From Bifidobacterium gallicum DSM 20093 = LMG 11596 (lineage in GTDB: Bacteria; Actinomycetota; Actinomycetes; Actinomycetales; Bifidobacteriaceae), in the NCBI RefSeq assembly GCF_000741205.1, contig NZ_JGYW01000005.1, positions 124,001 through 188,000 of the forward strand: 64,000 bases of DNA, given 5' to 3'. The stretch's first letter is position 1, and the number at the start of each line of letters is the position of its first letter. Of the stretch, positions 39,163 to 46,978 are shown piece after piece. The notes under the pieces are model-generated. The model saw nothing but the letters and a program-made list of their open reading frames with translations. It made no database searches and was not told the origin of the DNA. The position numbers and the translations under genes are program-made.

Positions 39163-39544
39163 GGTCCACCAGCGTTCCGCTCATCATGTCCAGGCTGCCG
39201 TACCGGTTGCGGTTGCGTCGCAGTTGAGCTTCCTCGCTGGGCCATAGGCGCGGGTCTCCGGACGCGTTCGAGAAGGCGAACGATTTGGAAAACGCGCCTG
39301 CTGTCTGGGTCATGTTGCTGGCGCCGGCAGGCGCGCCGTTGGCGTCTGATTCCATCGTGAGGCGTACCACGGAGCAGCAGATGCGTTCCAGCGTTGTTGC
39401 GCTGTCCGTACGCCACCCCGAGTACGTGCGGATCAGGTCGGATGCGTAGTCGATGAGTTTGCCGACTTTCACCCGTTCTGTTTCGTCCAATGGGCGCCAT
39501 GAGGCGGCGAGGTCTTCGCATGTGGCGAACGGTTCGCTGGCCAT
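39149..39544 (-). CDS. Phage head-tail connector (Gp19/Gp15-like)
   Basis: This 131-aa helical protein starts at ATG 39544 (a GTG at 39553 overlapping the capsid stop is the alternative). CEDLAASWRPLDETERVKVGKLIDYASDLIRTYSG and ERICCSVVRLTME resemble Gp19/Gp15/Gp42-type connectors. The C-terminus overlaps the closure gene. Confidence 0.68.
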   Translation of the reverse strand: MASEPFATCEDLAASWRPLDETERVKVGKLIDYASDLIRTYSGWRTDSATTLERICCSVVRLTMESDANGAPAGASNMTQTAGAFSKSFAFSNASGDPRLWPSEEAQLRRNRNRYGSLDMMSGTLVDHDQG

Positions 39545-39549
39545 GGCCG

Positions 39550-40549
39550 TCACTTGCCGTTTGAGGGTTGTTCCGTTACGGTCGGGGTTTTCACGGTCAG
39601 CACTGCGTGCGCCTTCTCGTTGCCGTACTCCAAACCGATTTCACCGTAGAGCTGCACCTTATCTGACGCGCCCGTCTTGGCCAACGGTTCGACGAAGAAA
39701 TGGCCCTTGCCAGGGATTTCAAGGAAACGCGGCGCGAGCTGATCCAAGGACAGGACGAGCATCTTGTCCTTGAGCACGAGCGAGTCGAGCATGATGTTGC
39801 AACGGCCGAAGTCCGTCTCGATGGTCTGCAGGCTCACGCCGCCCACGTTGCGGGTCTCTTCCTTGTAGCCGGCATCCTTGATGAAGATGCGCGTCAGGGC
39901 GCGCTTGAGGTCGGAGTTGACGACGATGGTGCGCGTCTCGGCCTCGCGGATACCACCATTGTCCCACGCCATCTGCATCAGGTCGAGCACGTCGTCCTCG
40001 GAGAGGGTCTTCGCGGCATGAGTGCTGGTCACCGTGTTCGTGGTGATCGCCTCGAGCAGGCCACGCGTGCGGCGCGGCCTGGTGTTGTCGTCCGGGTTCC
40101 TGATAGGTGCCCTGGATGAAGGAGAGTTCCACGTCGCGGGCGACCTGCTTGAGCGCCTGCTGGATCTGCCAAGTCATCTCGTCGGCCGGCACGATCGTGC
40201 CGCCGATGTCGATGGTCTTGGCTCCCTCCACGCTGGCCTGCGAGGTCGCGGCCTGCTTCGTGTAGGACAGGTCGACGGCCTCTTGGTGGATTTCGAGCAC
40301 GTTGGACGCGTTGAAGCACACGCGCTCCTCGCCCTCCGGCGCGTCCGCACCCTCGACACGCTGGCGCTCGGAATCGGCGTCGCGCAGGTCGTAGCCCTGT
40401 CAGGAGAAACGCGTGCTCTTGGTGGGCCTTCCGCCGGTCAGGCCTCCGATGGAGGACAATAGTGGCGTGTCCTCACGGGAAGCGGCGAACCGTTCGCCCA
40501 CGTAGTTGGGCAGGTTGTAGGTGGTGCCCATACCTGTGATGTCGGGCAT
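39550..40549 (-). pseudogene. Phage major capsid protein gene with stop and frameshift
   Basis: The N-terminus MPDITGMGTTYNLPNYVGE starts at 40549 behind AAAGGA. An in-frame TGA at 40398-40400 interrupts KSTRFS-*-QGYDLRD, where a Trp codon is one base away. About 100 codons later the frame shifts near 40095-40110 (TYQ to NPDDNTRPRR) and the rest (LLEAITTNTVTSTHAAKTL ... KVQLYGEIGLEYGNEKAH) is intact to 39550. Together this is one protein of about 330 aa resembling the SU10/DUF5309 major capsid family. Confidence 0.8.
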
Positions 40550-40570
40550 GATGGTTCCTTTCCATGATTG

Positions 40571-41170
40571 TTAGTGTTGTGCGAGCTTGAAGGTCTTGAG
40601 CCGTCCCGCCAGCGCCCAGTCGCCCTTGGCTTCGGCGGTGCGGATCTGCTCGTCAAGGCTGCGCATCGCACTGGATGCGGGATGCTCGCCTTCAGTGACG
40701 TGTTGGCGTCGTGGCGCCGGTCCGCTCGCCGAGGCGAGCTTGGCGACCTTCTGCGCCGCCATATCAATGGCTTTCTCGTTCGCACCGGACACAAGGTACG
40801 CATATTCGGCCGGCACGCCATGCTTGACGCACGCGGACTGGATGAGCATCGCATGCTGCGATTCGGCGTATTTGGCTTGGAGCGCTTCCAGATCGGCCAC
40901 AGTCCGCTCCAACTCGGTTTTGTTCGCGGCTTCAATCTCGTCGAGACGAGCCGCCTTGGTTTTCATGTCCTCGTAGTCGGCGTACTCGCGGCGCACCCGG
41001 CCAATATGCTTCTCGACAATCGCGTCAATCTGCGCTTGCGTGTACTCGCGGGTCTCTTCACGTGGCTCGCCAGCGTCCGCGTCGCTTCCTGAACCGGCGT
41101 CCAGGTCCGGCTCGACGATGGTGCGCACATTATGAAGCTTGCTGAACGCGTGCCAATACTGTTTGAACAT
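40571..41170 (-). CDS. Phage capsid scaffolding protein
   Basis: This 199-aa protein is acidic and coiled-coil-rich (about residues 45-110: QAQIDAIVEKHIGRVRREYADYEDMKTKAARLDEIEAAN in part). Its position directly upstream of the major capsid gene, with GAGGAGCAATC before ATG 41170, is typical of DUF4355-like scaffolds. It appears intact. Confidence 0.75.
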   Translation of the reverse strand: MFKQYWHAFSKLHNVRTIVEPDLDAGSGSDADAGEPREETREYTQAQIDAIVEKHIGRVRREYADYEDMKTKAARLDEIEAANKTELERTVADLEALQAKYAESQHAMLIQSACVKHGVPAEYAYLVSGANEKAIDMAAQKVAKLASASGPAPRRQHVTEGEHPASSAMRSLDEQIRTAEAKGDWALAGRLKTFKLAQH

Positions 41171-41286
41171 GATTGCTCCTCGATAATGAGTGATGGGCCG
41201 GCTTGAGTCCGCCGTGGACATGGAATGATCCACACAAGGATGAAGGCGCGTGCGTGACGCCTCCCACACGAAAACGTGCGGCGGAG

Positions 41287-41368
41287 CAGCTGGAGCGGGG
41301 TTCGAACCCGCAAAGGCGAATGCCACCCGGCACAAGGCCGGCCCCGTCGACCGCTTGGATATCCAGCC
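41287..41368 (-). tRNA. tRNA-like gene in the phage late region (anticodon TTG?)
   Basis: On the minus strand GGCTGGA pairs with TCCAGCT over 7 bp (one G-T), the T arm is a perfect GCGGG-TTCGAAC-CCCGC, the D loop contains AAGCGGT, and GCCGG-CCTTGTG-CCGGG forms an anticodon arm with four good pairs. The variable arm GGC-ATTC-GCC is longer than class I. Position 33 would be C, not T, and pair 27-43 is G-G, so it may be a degenerate or unusual Gln(TTG) tRNA. No CCA is encoded. Confidence 0.55.
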
Positions 41369-41378
41369 AGAAAACACA

Positions 41379-41402
41379 AAGGCCACCCCGTAGGATGGCC
41401 TT
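41379..41402 (-). terminator. Terminator after the toxin-immunity block
   Basis: On the minus strand AAGGCCA and TGGCCTT pair over 7 bp, followed by TGTGTTTTC. It lies 19 nt beyond the stop of the first DUF2513 gene and separates the toxin-immunity cargo from the tRNA-like gene and scaffold. Confidence 0.65.
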
Positions 41403-41420
41403 CAGAAAAAACAAGATGAA

Positions 41421-41783
41421 TTATTGCATGAGCATGTCGGTGGCGACACGCACCGCCAACGCCTTGACGGTGTCAAGGGTGGCGCTACCCACGGTCTTGG
41501 CGATGCGCGTCTTGGCCCCGCTCCACACCGTGTCGTCACGGATCGCGTCGAGGAAATCGTTGCCCTCCCACGTCAACGGGCCTACACTGGCACGCACAAT
41601 GCGGCCCCCGATCATACGCGACACGTCCACCTGCGCCAAACCGGCCTGACCAATCAAATCGATGTGATACGCGACCTGCTCAAATGGGCTCTCATCGGTC
41701 ACCAGCACGCTTGCGTCCAACGGCAAGTCGGAATCACCCACCTCGAGCAGGATCCGACGCACCAAATCCATATCACGACGCAT
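41421..41783 (-). CDS. DUF2513 family protein, copy 1
   Basis: This 120-aa protein starts MRRDMDLVRRILLEVGDSD with AAGGA 8 nt upstream. DUF2513 proteins are small phage-borne winged-helix-like proteins (VAYHIDLIGQAGL ... RIVRASVGPLTWEGNDFLDAIRDD) of unknown role. A near-identical copy lies 666 bp upstream in the transcript. It overlaps the preceding small gene by 11 nt. The C-terminus diverges from copy 2 after about residue 105. Confidence 0.75.
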   Translation of the reverse strand: MRRDMDLVRRILLEVGDSDLPLDASVLVTDESPFEQVAYHIDLIGQAGLAQVDVSRMIGGRIVRASVGPLTWEGNDFLDAIRDDTVWSGAKTRIAKTVGSATLDTVKALAVRVATDMLMQ

Positions 41784-42060
41784 GTGTGGCATCCTTCTTG
41801 AGAAGCTTGCGGCACGCTTCTAACCCGTAGCTATCAGGTTCAAGATAAGGCAACGTATGTTCCAAGACCTTTCTAGGAATATCCAAACCATAGTCATTCG
41901 CATAGAACACCGCTCCGTCCAACGCTATGCCAGGTTCGCCGGCATAGTAGTCGCGCATTACATCCTCAACCGCATCCACATGGCCGGAATCGAGCAGTTT
42001 CTGAACATACAGGCAGAAAAGAACATCAGCGTCCGTCTCCTGCTTAATGTCAAGTTTCAC
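41773..42060 (-). CDS. Small acidic protein, candidate immunity protein 2
   Basis: This 95-aa protein starts at GTG 42060 behind AAAGGAG at 8-nt spacing. It is acidic and helical (ETDADVLFCLYVQKLLDSG, AVEDVMRDYYAG). Its last residues CRKLLKKDATHAS resemble the end of the other small protein (CRRPLKKGGADAS at 42439). The pairing small acidic gene then DUF2513 occurs twice, so it may be an orphan immunity gene retained from an earlier toxin. This is inference. Confidence 0.5.
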   Translation of the reverse strand: MKLDIKQETDADVLFCLYVQKLLDSGHVDAVEDVMRDYYAGEPGIALDGAVFYANDYGLDIPRKVLEHTLPYLEPDSYGLEACRKLLKKDATHAS

Positions 42061-42101
42061 TCGTCCGTCTCCTTTCCACATAGGCGCTGGTTATCTTGCC
42101 C

Positions 42102-42449
42102 TTACCATTGGTCGACACGCAAATGGGCAATGACGGTGTCAATGGTGGCGCTACCCACGGTCTTGGCGATGCGCGTCTTGACCCGGCGCCACACCGTGTC
42201 GTCGCGAATCGCGTCGAGGTACTCGTTGCCCTCCCACGTCAACGGGCCGATGCCAGCGCGCACGATGCGATCGCCAATCATACGCGACACATCAACCCAC
42301 ACCAGACCCGCCTGCCCGATCAGATCGATATGATACGCGACCTGCTCGAATGGATACTCATCGGTCACCAATGCGTTCGCATCCAACGGCAAGTCGGAAT
42401 CACCCACCTCCAACAGGATACGACGCACCAAATCCATATCACGACGCAT
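42102..42449 (-). CDS. DUF2513 family protein, copy 2
   Basis: This 115-aa protein starts MRRDMDLVRRILLEVGDSDLP, matching copy 1 almost residue for residue until IAKTVGSATIDTV; DNA identity is high over about 310 bp at a constant 666-bp offset. It overlaps the upstream candidate immunity gene by 11 nt. The arrangement is small acidic protein then DUF2513, as in the next module. Confidence 0.75.
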   Translation of the reverse strand: MRRDMDLVRRILLEVGDSDLPLDANALVTDEYPFEQVAYHIDLIGQAGLVWVDVSRMIGDRIVRAGIGPLTWEGNEYLDAIRDDTVWRRVKTRIAKTVGSATIDTVIAHLRVDQW

Positions 42450-42738
42450 CGGCACCACCTTTCTTGAGTGGGCGGCGACAAACCAGCATCGCATCATCCA
42501 TGTCTTCGAGCCCGTCAAATTGGTCAAGCAGCGCTTCGAGAACCGGAACGGGAAGAGGGATATCATGCTGTGCAATACTCATGAACGCATCGTACATTCC
42601 CAGCCAACTACTATCGCAACGCTGGGAGTTTTTTGCGAAATGCGCTTCTTTCTCGAAGCCGACTTTCTCGAGGACGGCGCATAGCCAATCACACAGGCCA
42701 TCAAACGAAAAATCGGATGGCATCGATTCGACTGACAT
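42439..42738 (-). CDS. Candidate immunity protein for the EndoU toxin
   Basis: This 99-aa acidic protein starts at 42738 behind GGAGG at 7-nt spacing and follows the toxin stop by 23 nt. It has a helical look (FDGLCDWLCAVLEKVGFEKEAHFAKNSQ, VLEALLDQFDGLED). Polymorphic-toxin operons place the cognate immunity gene directly after the toxin, so that role is inferred from position, small size and acidity; no family was recognised. Confidence 0.55.
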   Translation of the reverse strand: MSVESMPSDFSFDGLCDWLCAVLEKVGFEKEAHFAKNSQRCDSSWLGMYDAFMSIAQHDIPLPVPVLEALLDQFDGLEDMDDAMLVCRRPLKKGGADAS

Positions 42739-42761
42739 GAATACGCCTCCCCATACGTGAA

Positions 42762-43628
42762 TTAGGTAACGACAGGAAACGCTGTAATAATATTACCCTT
42801 CGGACCAAGACGGACGCAATACTCAACACCATCTACTGATCCGAGTATTGCCATGCCGACCTTGTCTCCAGTCTCGATCACCTTTCTAATGATGAGTGCC
42901 ACACCTTCAGGATTGCATCTGCTTGGGAACATAGGTTTTCCCGCAATCCACCCATACCCGCTTAGATGACCTCCGCCATACTCATACTTTTTCGTCTTCC
43001 TGTCCCTCTGTCTATCACCATATAGAATATGCGCCCAATGTTTGGGCGTCAGTGATGGAAGCCCCTTGATCCAGACATCAGGAACCGGTGCGGGCTGCTC
43101 GGGTGGCATTTTCCATTCGAGGTTGTTTGCTGCGATGAACCGTTCGGCCAATGAGGCGCGGTAGTCTTGCCATGTGGCAAGGTTGAGGTCTCCCACGCTG
43201 GCCTTGCTCTTCGTGGCCTTGTCGTGGGTGTAGCCGTGCACGCCGTCGGTGTATTCGTCCGGCTTCAGTCGTCGCATCGCCTCCAGAATCCTGTCGCGTT
43301 GGCTGAACGCGTCGAGTTTCGCAGCCCATGCCGGAGGGTCGGCTTTGCCTTCCACGGCATCGACGGCATGCTGGTATTGGTCCCTCATCGCGTCCGGGTC
43401 GTAGCCGGCGATGACCTGGCGCTTCGCTTCCCATGACGGGCATGGCATGCACCCGCAGTTATCGTGCAGGGCCGCACGAGCGGTGTTGGCGGGGTGGTAG
43501 TCGAAGCCGCGCGAGGCGATCATCGTGCAGTACGCGCAGCACTTGCCATGTGGCACGACCGCGTAGCGCGGGTGGAGCGGATCGTGCGCGACACAAGACA
43601 TGACGGTGTCGCGCCCGTAGTACTTCAT
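42762..43628 (-). CDS. MuF-type minor head protein with C-terminal EndoU RNase-like toxin domain
   Basis: This 288-aa protein joins a phage minor head (MuF/VG15-like) remnant, residues 1-65 with the zinc pattern HGKCCAYC ... HDNCGC, a charged middle, and an EndoU-like C-terminal domain, residues 190-288. The latter shows HWAHILYGD (His200), GGGHLSGYG (His221), KPMFPSRC and GNIITAFPVV (Thr282), the order of the EndoU catalytic motifs in CdiA and MuF toxins. Base composition becomes more A+T-rich at the start of the toxin domain, suggesting domain swapping. The N-terminus looks truncated where it meets the terminase. Confidence 0.75.
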   Translation of the reverse strand: MKYYGRDTVMSCVAHDPLHPRYAVVPHGKCCAYCTMIASRGFDYHPANTARAALHDNCGCMPCPSWEAKRQVIAGYDPDAMRDQYQHAVDAVEGKADPPAWAAKLDAFSQRDRILEAMRRLKPDEYTDGVHGYTHDKATKSKASVGDLNLATWQDYRASLAERFIAANNLEWKMPPEQPAPVPDVWIKGLPSLTPKHWAHILYGDRQRDRKTKKYEYGGGHLSGYGWIAGKPMFPSRCNPEGVALIIRKVIETGDKVGMAILGSVDGVEYCVRLGPKGNIITAFPVVT

Positions 43629-44762
43629 TCACCGGTCAATGGCATTGTGCAGGAACCGGTACATCATCTCCGGGTCATCCCACAGCACGCCGGCCTTCCA
43701 GCGTATCGAGTCCTGCACGGCCTGTGATGGGAACCCCTCGCCCAGCATGCCCCGGTAGCGGGTGTCACCGGTGTTGCGCGCACGCACCTGCATATACCAT
43801 TCCGACGCGGCCGTGGCGGCGATGTCACCGTACGAGTCCACCAAGGCGGCCACCAGCTCGACCAGCAGGTCGCGCGCGTTGGTGACGGTGACGTGTACGT
43901 GGCGTTTGACCAGGTCCGGGACGATGCTCATCGCCGGGCTCATCGAGTCGATCACGATCGCGGACGCCTTCGTCCACTTGTCGGCGAGCCAGTCGACGGC
44001 CCACGCGGTGCCCTGGGCGCGCACGTCGGCGTATTCCTGCAGGTTGACCATCGCGGTGCCGCCCTGGTCGTGCTTGATGGCCACCGCGATGGACAGCATG
44101 GGCCGGTCGGGTGGCATGTCCACGCCGAAGCTGACGCGCCCGTCCATGTTCGGCTCCTGGACGTTGCCGTGCGCCCACTCGTCCTCGCCGATCGCGGCGA
44201 GCACGGTATCGGTGTCCCACACGCCCAAGGCCTCACGGCGGAAGGCGTCCTCGGCGAGGGTCTTCCTCAGGCGCAGGATGCTTTGCAGCGTGTGGTGCGT
44301 GTCAAGGATTGGGAGCGGGGTCTTCCTCAGGCGCAGGATGCTTTGCTCGCTGGTGCGCTTGGGATAGCTGGGGTTGGCGCGCGCCCACTGCCCACGGTCG
44401 TCCAAATCGCAGCCCGGTTCGGTGCTCAACTCCGCGTAGGCCACGCCCGCCACGCCGGCCAACGCGTTGGCGCGCTTGTCGGCGAACACCTCGGATGGGT
44501 CGCCGGGCATGGGCGGGTTGCCCAGGAACACCACCAACTGGTCGGGCGCCGTGTTTATCACGGGTACGAGGTTGTCCAGGGCGCGCACGGTGAGGATCTG
44601 CGCCTCGTCGAACACCTCTACGTCCGCGCCATGCAGACCTCGGCCGAAGCCGTGCTCGCGCGCGCCGAACGCGATGAGGATGCTGTTGTTGAACCGGATT
44701 TCCTGCTGCAGCTGGTCGATTTCATCATCGACAAGCTGGACAGGTGCAAAAAGCCTAAACAT
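43629..44762 (-). pseudogene. Phage terminase large subunit, N-terminus lost
   Basis: The remaining 377 codons begin inside the ATPase: the Walker B-type VEVFDEAQIL is present (about residue 50), as is VVFLGNPPMPGDPSEVF, but the Walker A part (about 150 residues) is missing. The nuclease half shows SFGVDMPPD, AIVIDSMSPAM. A 29-bp sequence is repeated 60 bp apart (44258-44286, 44318-44346), doubling the peptide QSILRLRKT. The end runs into the MuF gene where a portal gene should be. Confidence 0.75.
44258..44346. repeat. Pair of 29-bp direct repeats within the terminase
   Basis: Identical 29-bp copies at 44258-44286 and 44318-44346 are offset by exactly 60 bp, so the frame is kept; the 31 bp between them look unrelated. 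It reads as an in-frame 20-codon insertion (QSILRLRKTPLPILDTHHTL). Confidence 0.85.
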
Positions 44763-44836
44763 CGCAAGAAATGAAAAAGGGATTCCAGGTATACCAACTA
44801 TCTAGAATCCCTCCAACCCATCCAACCGCATCCACC

Positions 44837-44992
44837 ATGAAATATCAACTCAACATAGCAAGTTACGCCATCATGGCCATCGCCACGGCATGTGGAGCGT
44901 TTACCGCATTCCACCCAGCCGTCATCGCCGTCATGGCCATCGCCACAGGGACCATCGGCTGCGCAGGCATCATAAGGGGGCGAGAACCATGA
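44837..44992 (+). CDS. Small membrane protein of the phage region
   Basis: This 51-aa protein (MKYQLNIASYAIMAIATACG) has two hydrophobic stretches with the sequence MAIAT repeated 20 residues apart, from DNA copies of TCATGGCCATCGCCAC at 44871 and 44931. It overlaps the next gene as ATGA. Possibly a holin-like or accessory lysis protein; no SD is obvious. Confidence 0.45.
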   Translation: MKYQLNIASYAIMAIATACGAFTAFHPAVIAVMAIATGTIGCAGIIRGREP

Positions 44993-45186
44993 CTGAACGA
45001 TACCTCGGCATCAAGGAAGTCAGCGAGCGCCTCGGTATCACCAATGCATCCGCAAAAGGCTACCGGCTTCCCGAATCCGACGTGATGATAGGCCGCACGC
45101 GCGGTTGGAAACCCGAGACTATCGACGCGTGGAACGCCGCACGCCCGGGCCGCGGCATTGGCGGCGGAAGGCCGAGAAAACAATAA
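44989..45186 (+). CDS. Small MerR/excisionase-like HTH protein
   Basis: This 65-aa protein has a helix-turn-helix MTERYLGIKEVSERLGITNASAKGYRLPESDV followed by GWKPETIDAWNAARPG, the pattern of AlpA/excisionase-type winged helices. It overlaps the upstream gene by 4 nt. With no integrase left it is probably an orphan or a small regulator. Confidence 0.6.
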   Translation: MTERYLGIKEVSERLGITNASAKGYRLPESDVMIGRTRGWKPETIDAWNAARPGRGIGGGRPRKQ

Positions 45187-45195
45187 AGGAAGCCG

Positions 45196-45303
45196 AACCT
45201 GATCTACCCCGGACAGCAGCTGCGCTACTAGGCAGCTGTCATACCGACTGCGGCCTTCGACACCACGCCGGAGGCCGCCACTCCCATACCCAAACCAACC
45301 TAA
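45196..45303 (+). pseudogene. LysM-domain end of a lost phage endolysin
   Basis: The frame reads NLIYPGQQLRY, the consensus end of a LysM peptidoglycan-binding domain, then TAG at 45239 (or its neighbour) and further residues to TAA 45301. It directly precedes the holin gene, where the endolysin C-terminus is expected. Everything upstream of it has been deleted, joining it to the HTH gene. Confidence 0.6.
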
Positions 45304-45314
45304 GGAGAACATTC

Positions 45315-45587
45315 ATGGACATTTCCGCAGCGACCACCCTCGCCGCCGGCATCGTCGCCCTCGTCGCGCCCGCCTTGGTGCAGGCGTTCAAGAAATACAT
45401 CCCCGCCGACTACGTGGGCTTGACCAGCCTCGTCGTAAGCGTCCTGCTCGGCGTCATCGCCATCGCCGCAACCAACGGCTTCCACGGCTACGGCTGGGGC
45501 ATCGTCCTCACCGGCGTCATCGGCGTCGCGCAAGCCGTCTACACCTTGGTGAACCAAGCGTTCAACGGCAAGCTGAGCAAGAGCTAG
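45315..45587 (+). CDS. Holin-like membrane protein
   Basis: This 90-aa protein (MDISAATTLAAGIVALVAPALVQAFKKYIPADYVG in part) has three hydrophobic segments at about residues 5-22, 34-52 and 60-78, a charged KKY between the first two and a basic C-terminus. It starts behind AAGGAGAAC. Length and layout fit phage holins that release the endolysin; the LysM remnant upstream supports a former lysis cassette. Confidence 0.7.
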   Translation: MDISAATTLAAGIVALVAPALVQAFKKYIPADYVGLTSLVVSVLLGVIAIAATNGFHGYGWGIVLTGVIGVAQAVYTLVNQAFNGKLSKS

Positions 45588-45621
45588 TGAACGAATAGTA
45601 AGTAAGGCCGTCCGTCTGACA

Positions 45622-46845
45622 CTACATTGATGTTCCGCCCGTCGGATGGTCTTCTTCGACCGCTGAGCGTACTAGCATTCTCCCGTTCTCGACATGAACT
45701 TGATTTTCCCGGAACGGCACAATTACGTAGGCGGTACCTTCCTTACGGGGTATGACTCCTATCATGAGATCGGCACGTTTAACGGCATCCCATACCTTTG
45801 TGGTCATCGTGGGATCTCCCTTGAATACTCGTCGAGTGACCTCAATCTCTTTGAATCCCGCAGGGAGCGCGGCTTGCTGTCCAATACCCAACTCACAGAT
45901 GAATGTATCTCCTACAAGAAGTGTCATCTTGTCGTCGTTCCATGAATAAATGCCGTGGAATCGGTCTACTAGCTGCCCGTCCGCCTTACATAGGATTATG
46001 GTGGCGCGCTGTTGCGGATTCAACGCCCATGCGGTTTCCGTCATAGACGACACATCCACAGCATTGGGCATGTCCTTGGGTCTCACTCCATCTGGTATCT
46101 GTGTCCCTTGCGGAAGCATGTACATGTTTTCTGCGACTCGTTCTGAATCCTCGTCGGCAGCCACCACCTGTTCCTCCCATGCCTTTGGATCAATGCCGAA
46201 TCCGAAATCTCGATTGAGTGCCGTAATCAGATTCAGCATGTTGACGATGATGATAGACAGTTGCGAAAAGAACGAAGTGCCGGCATAATACCGGTCTCGG
46301 TACGAGAGTGCCGTCGCTTCTGCCTTTCGGCCTTGGGGATCGGTGTGCACCAGATCTGAATATAGCCATGCCTCGCCAATCAGCAGATCAGACATAGGTT
46401 CGCCTTGCGGAACATCATTCGTGTCGAACATCTGTATGGAATATGAGGTGCCGCCATCCTTGTCCCGTAGATGTGCGAAATGCGCCTTGCACTCGTCGAA
46501 GCATTTCTGCGCCGTTTCACTCATTTTCCGTGCGCCCAAGCACATTGTCACGGATCTGAACACCTTGTCCAGATAGACCGGTTCTCGTTCCAGAATGCAA
46601 GGACGGGTGCGCGCGGCAAGGGATTCAAAGACCTCTTGGTCTGGCATGTGATACTTGAGTCTTATTGGTTCTCCCTCTCGGCGCTGGATTGTGAATGTCG
46701 GATTGACATACTTGAGCACAGACTGATCCTTCACCATTGAATGGGCGGCAACGCGTCTTGCTCGGACGACAAAGCGGCGCAGAGTGTCTTTTGCCTCATC
46801 GATGTCAATCGGGTGTCGGGGTTTCGCTTGTTTTCCCTTTGCCAC
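45622..46845 (-). CDS. 407-aa protein of unknown function divergent from the methyltransferase
   Basis: The start is GTG 46845 with GGAGG at about 6-nt spacing. No known fold is recognised. The N-terminus is basic (AKGKQAKPRHP), with residues 150-230 containing LIGEAWLYSDLV and a hydrophobic helix FFSQLSIIIVNMLNLITAL, then a mixed alpha/beta C-terminal half (IYSWNDDKMTLLVGDTFICELGIG, LMIGVIPRKEGTAYVIVPF). It shares the 133-bp divergent promoter region with the restriction-modification genes, so a defence or control role is possible; that is inference. Confidence 0.55.
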   Translation of the reverse strand: MAKGKQAKPRHPIDIDEAKDTLRRFVVRARRVAAHSMVKDQSVLKYVNPTFTIQRREGEPIRLKYHMPDQEVFESLAARTRPCILEREPVYLDKVFRSVTMCLGARKMSETAQKCFDECKAHFAHLRDKDGGTSYSIQMFDTNDVPQGEPMSDLLIGEAWLYSDLVHTDPQGRKAEATALSYRDRYYAGTSFFSQLSIIIVNMLNLITALNRDFGFGIDPKAWEEQVVAADEDSERVAENMYMLPQGTQIPDGVRPKDMPNAVDVSSMTETAWALNPQQRATIILCKADGQLVDRFHGIYSWNDDKMTLLVGDTFICELGIGQQAALPAGFKEIEVTRRVFKGDPTMTTKVWDAVKRADLMIGVIPRKEGTAYVIVPFRENQVHVENGRMLVRSAVEEDHPTGGTSM

Positions 46846-46978
46846 TGCTTGCCTCCATTCTTCCGCACGACACGGTGTGAACCTTGGACCTTATTGGAAC
46901 GTGGTGTCGTATGCTTAATTGTCATCCACTATACACCGCTGGGAATTTTTGTCAGCATAATGATATATATTCTTCCCT

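Noticed and set aside
40398-40400. TGA in the capsid gene as a recoded tryptophan
   Set aside because: Standard decoding is used throughout the window (many genes end in TGA), and a second lesion in the same gene points to decay.
43893-44774. 293-aa plus-strand frame opposite the terminase
   Set aside because: A shadow in high-G+C sequence; no SD and no recognisable domain, while the minus strand has terminase motifs.
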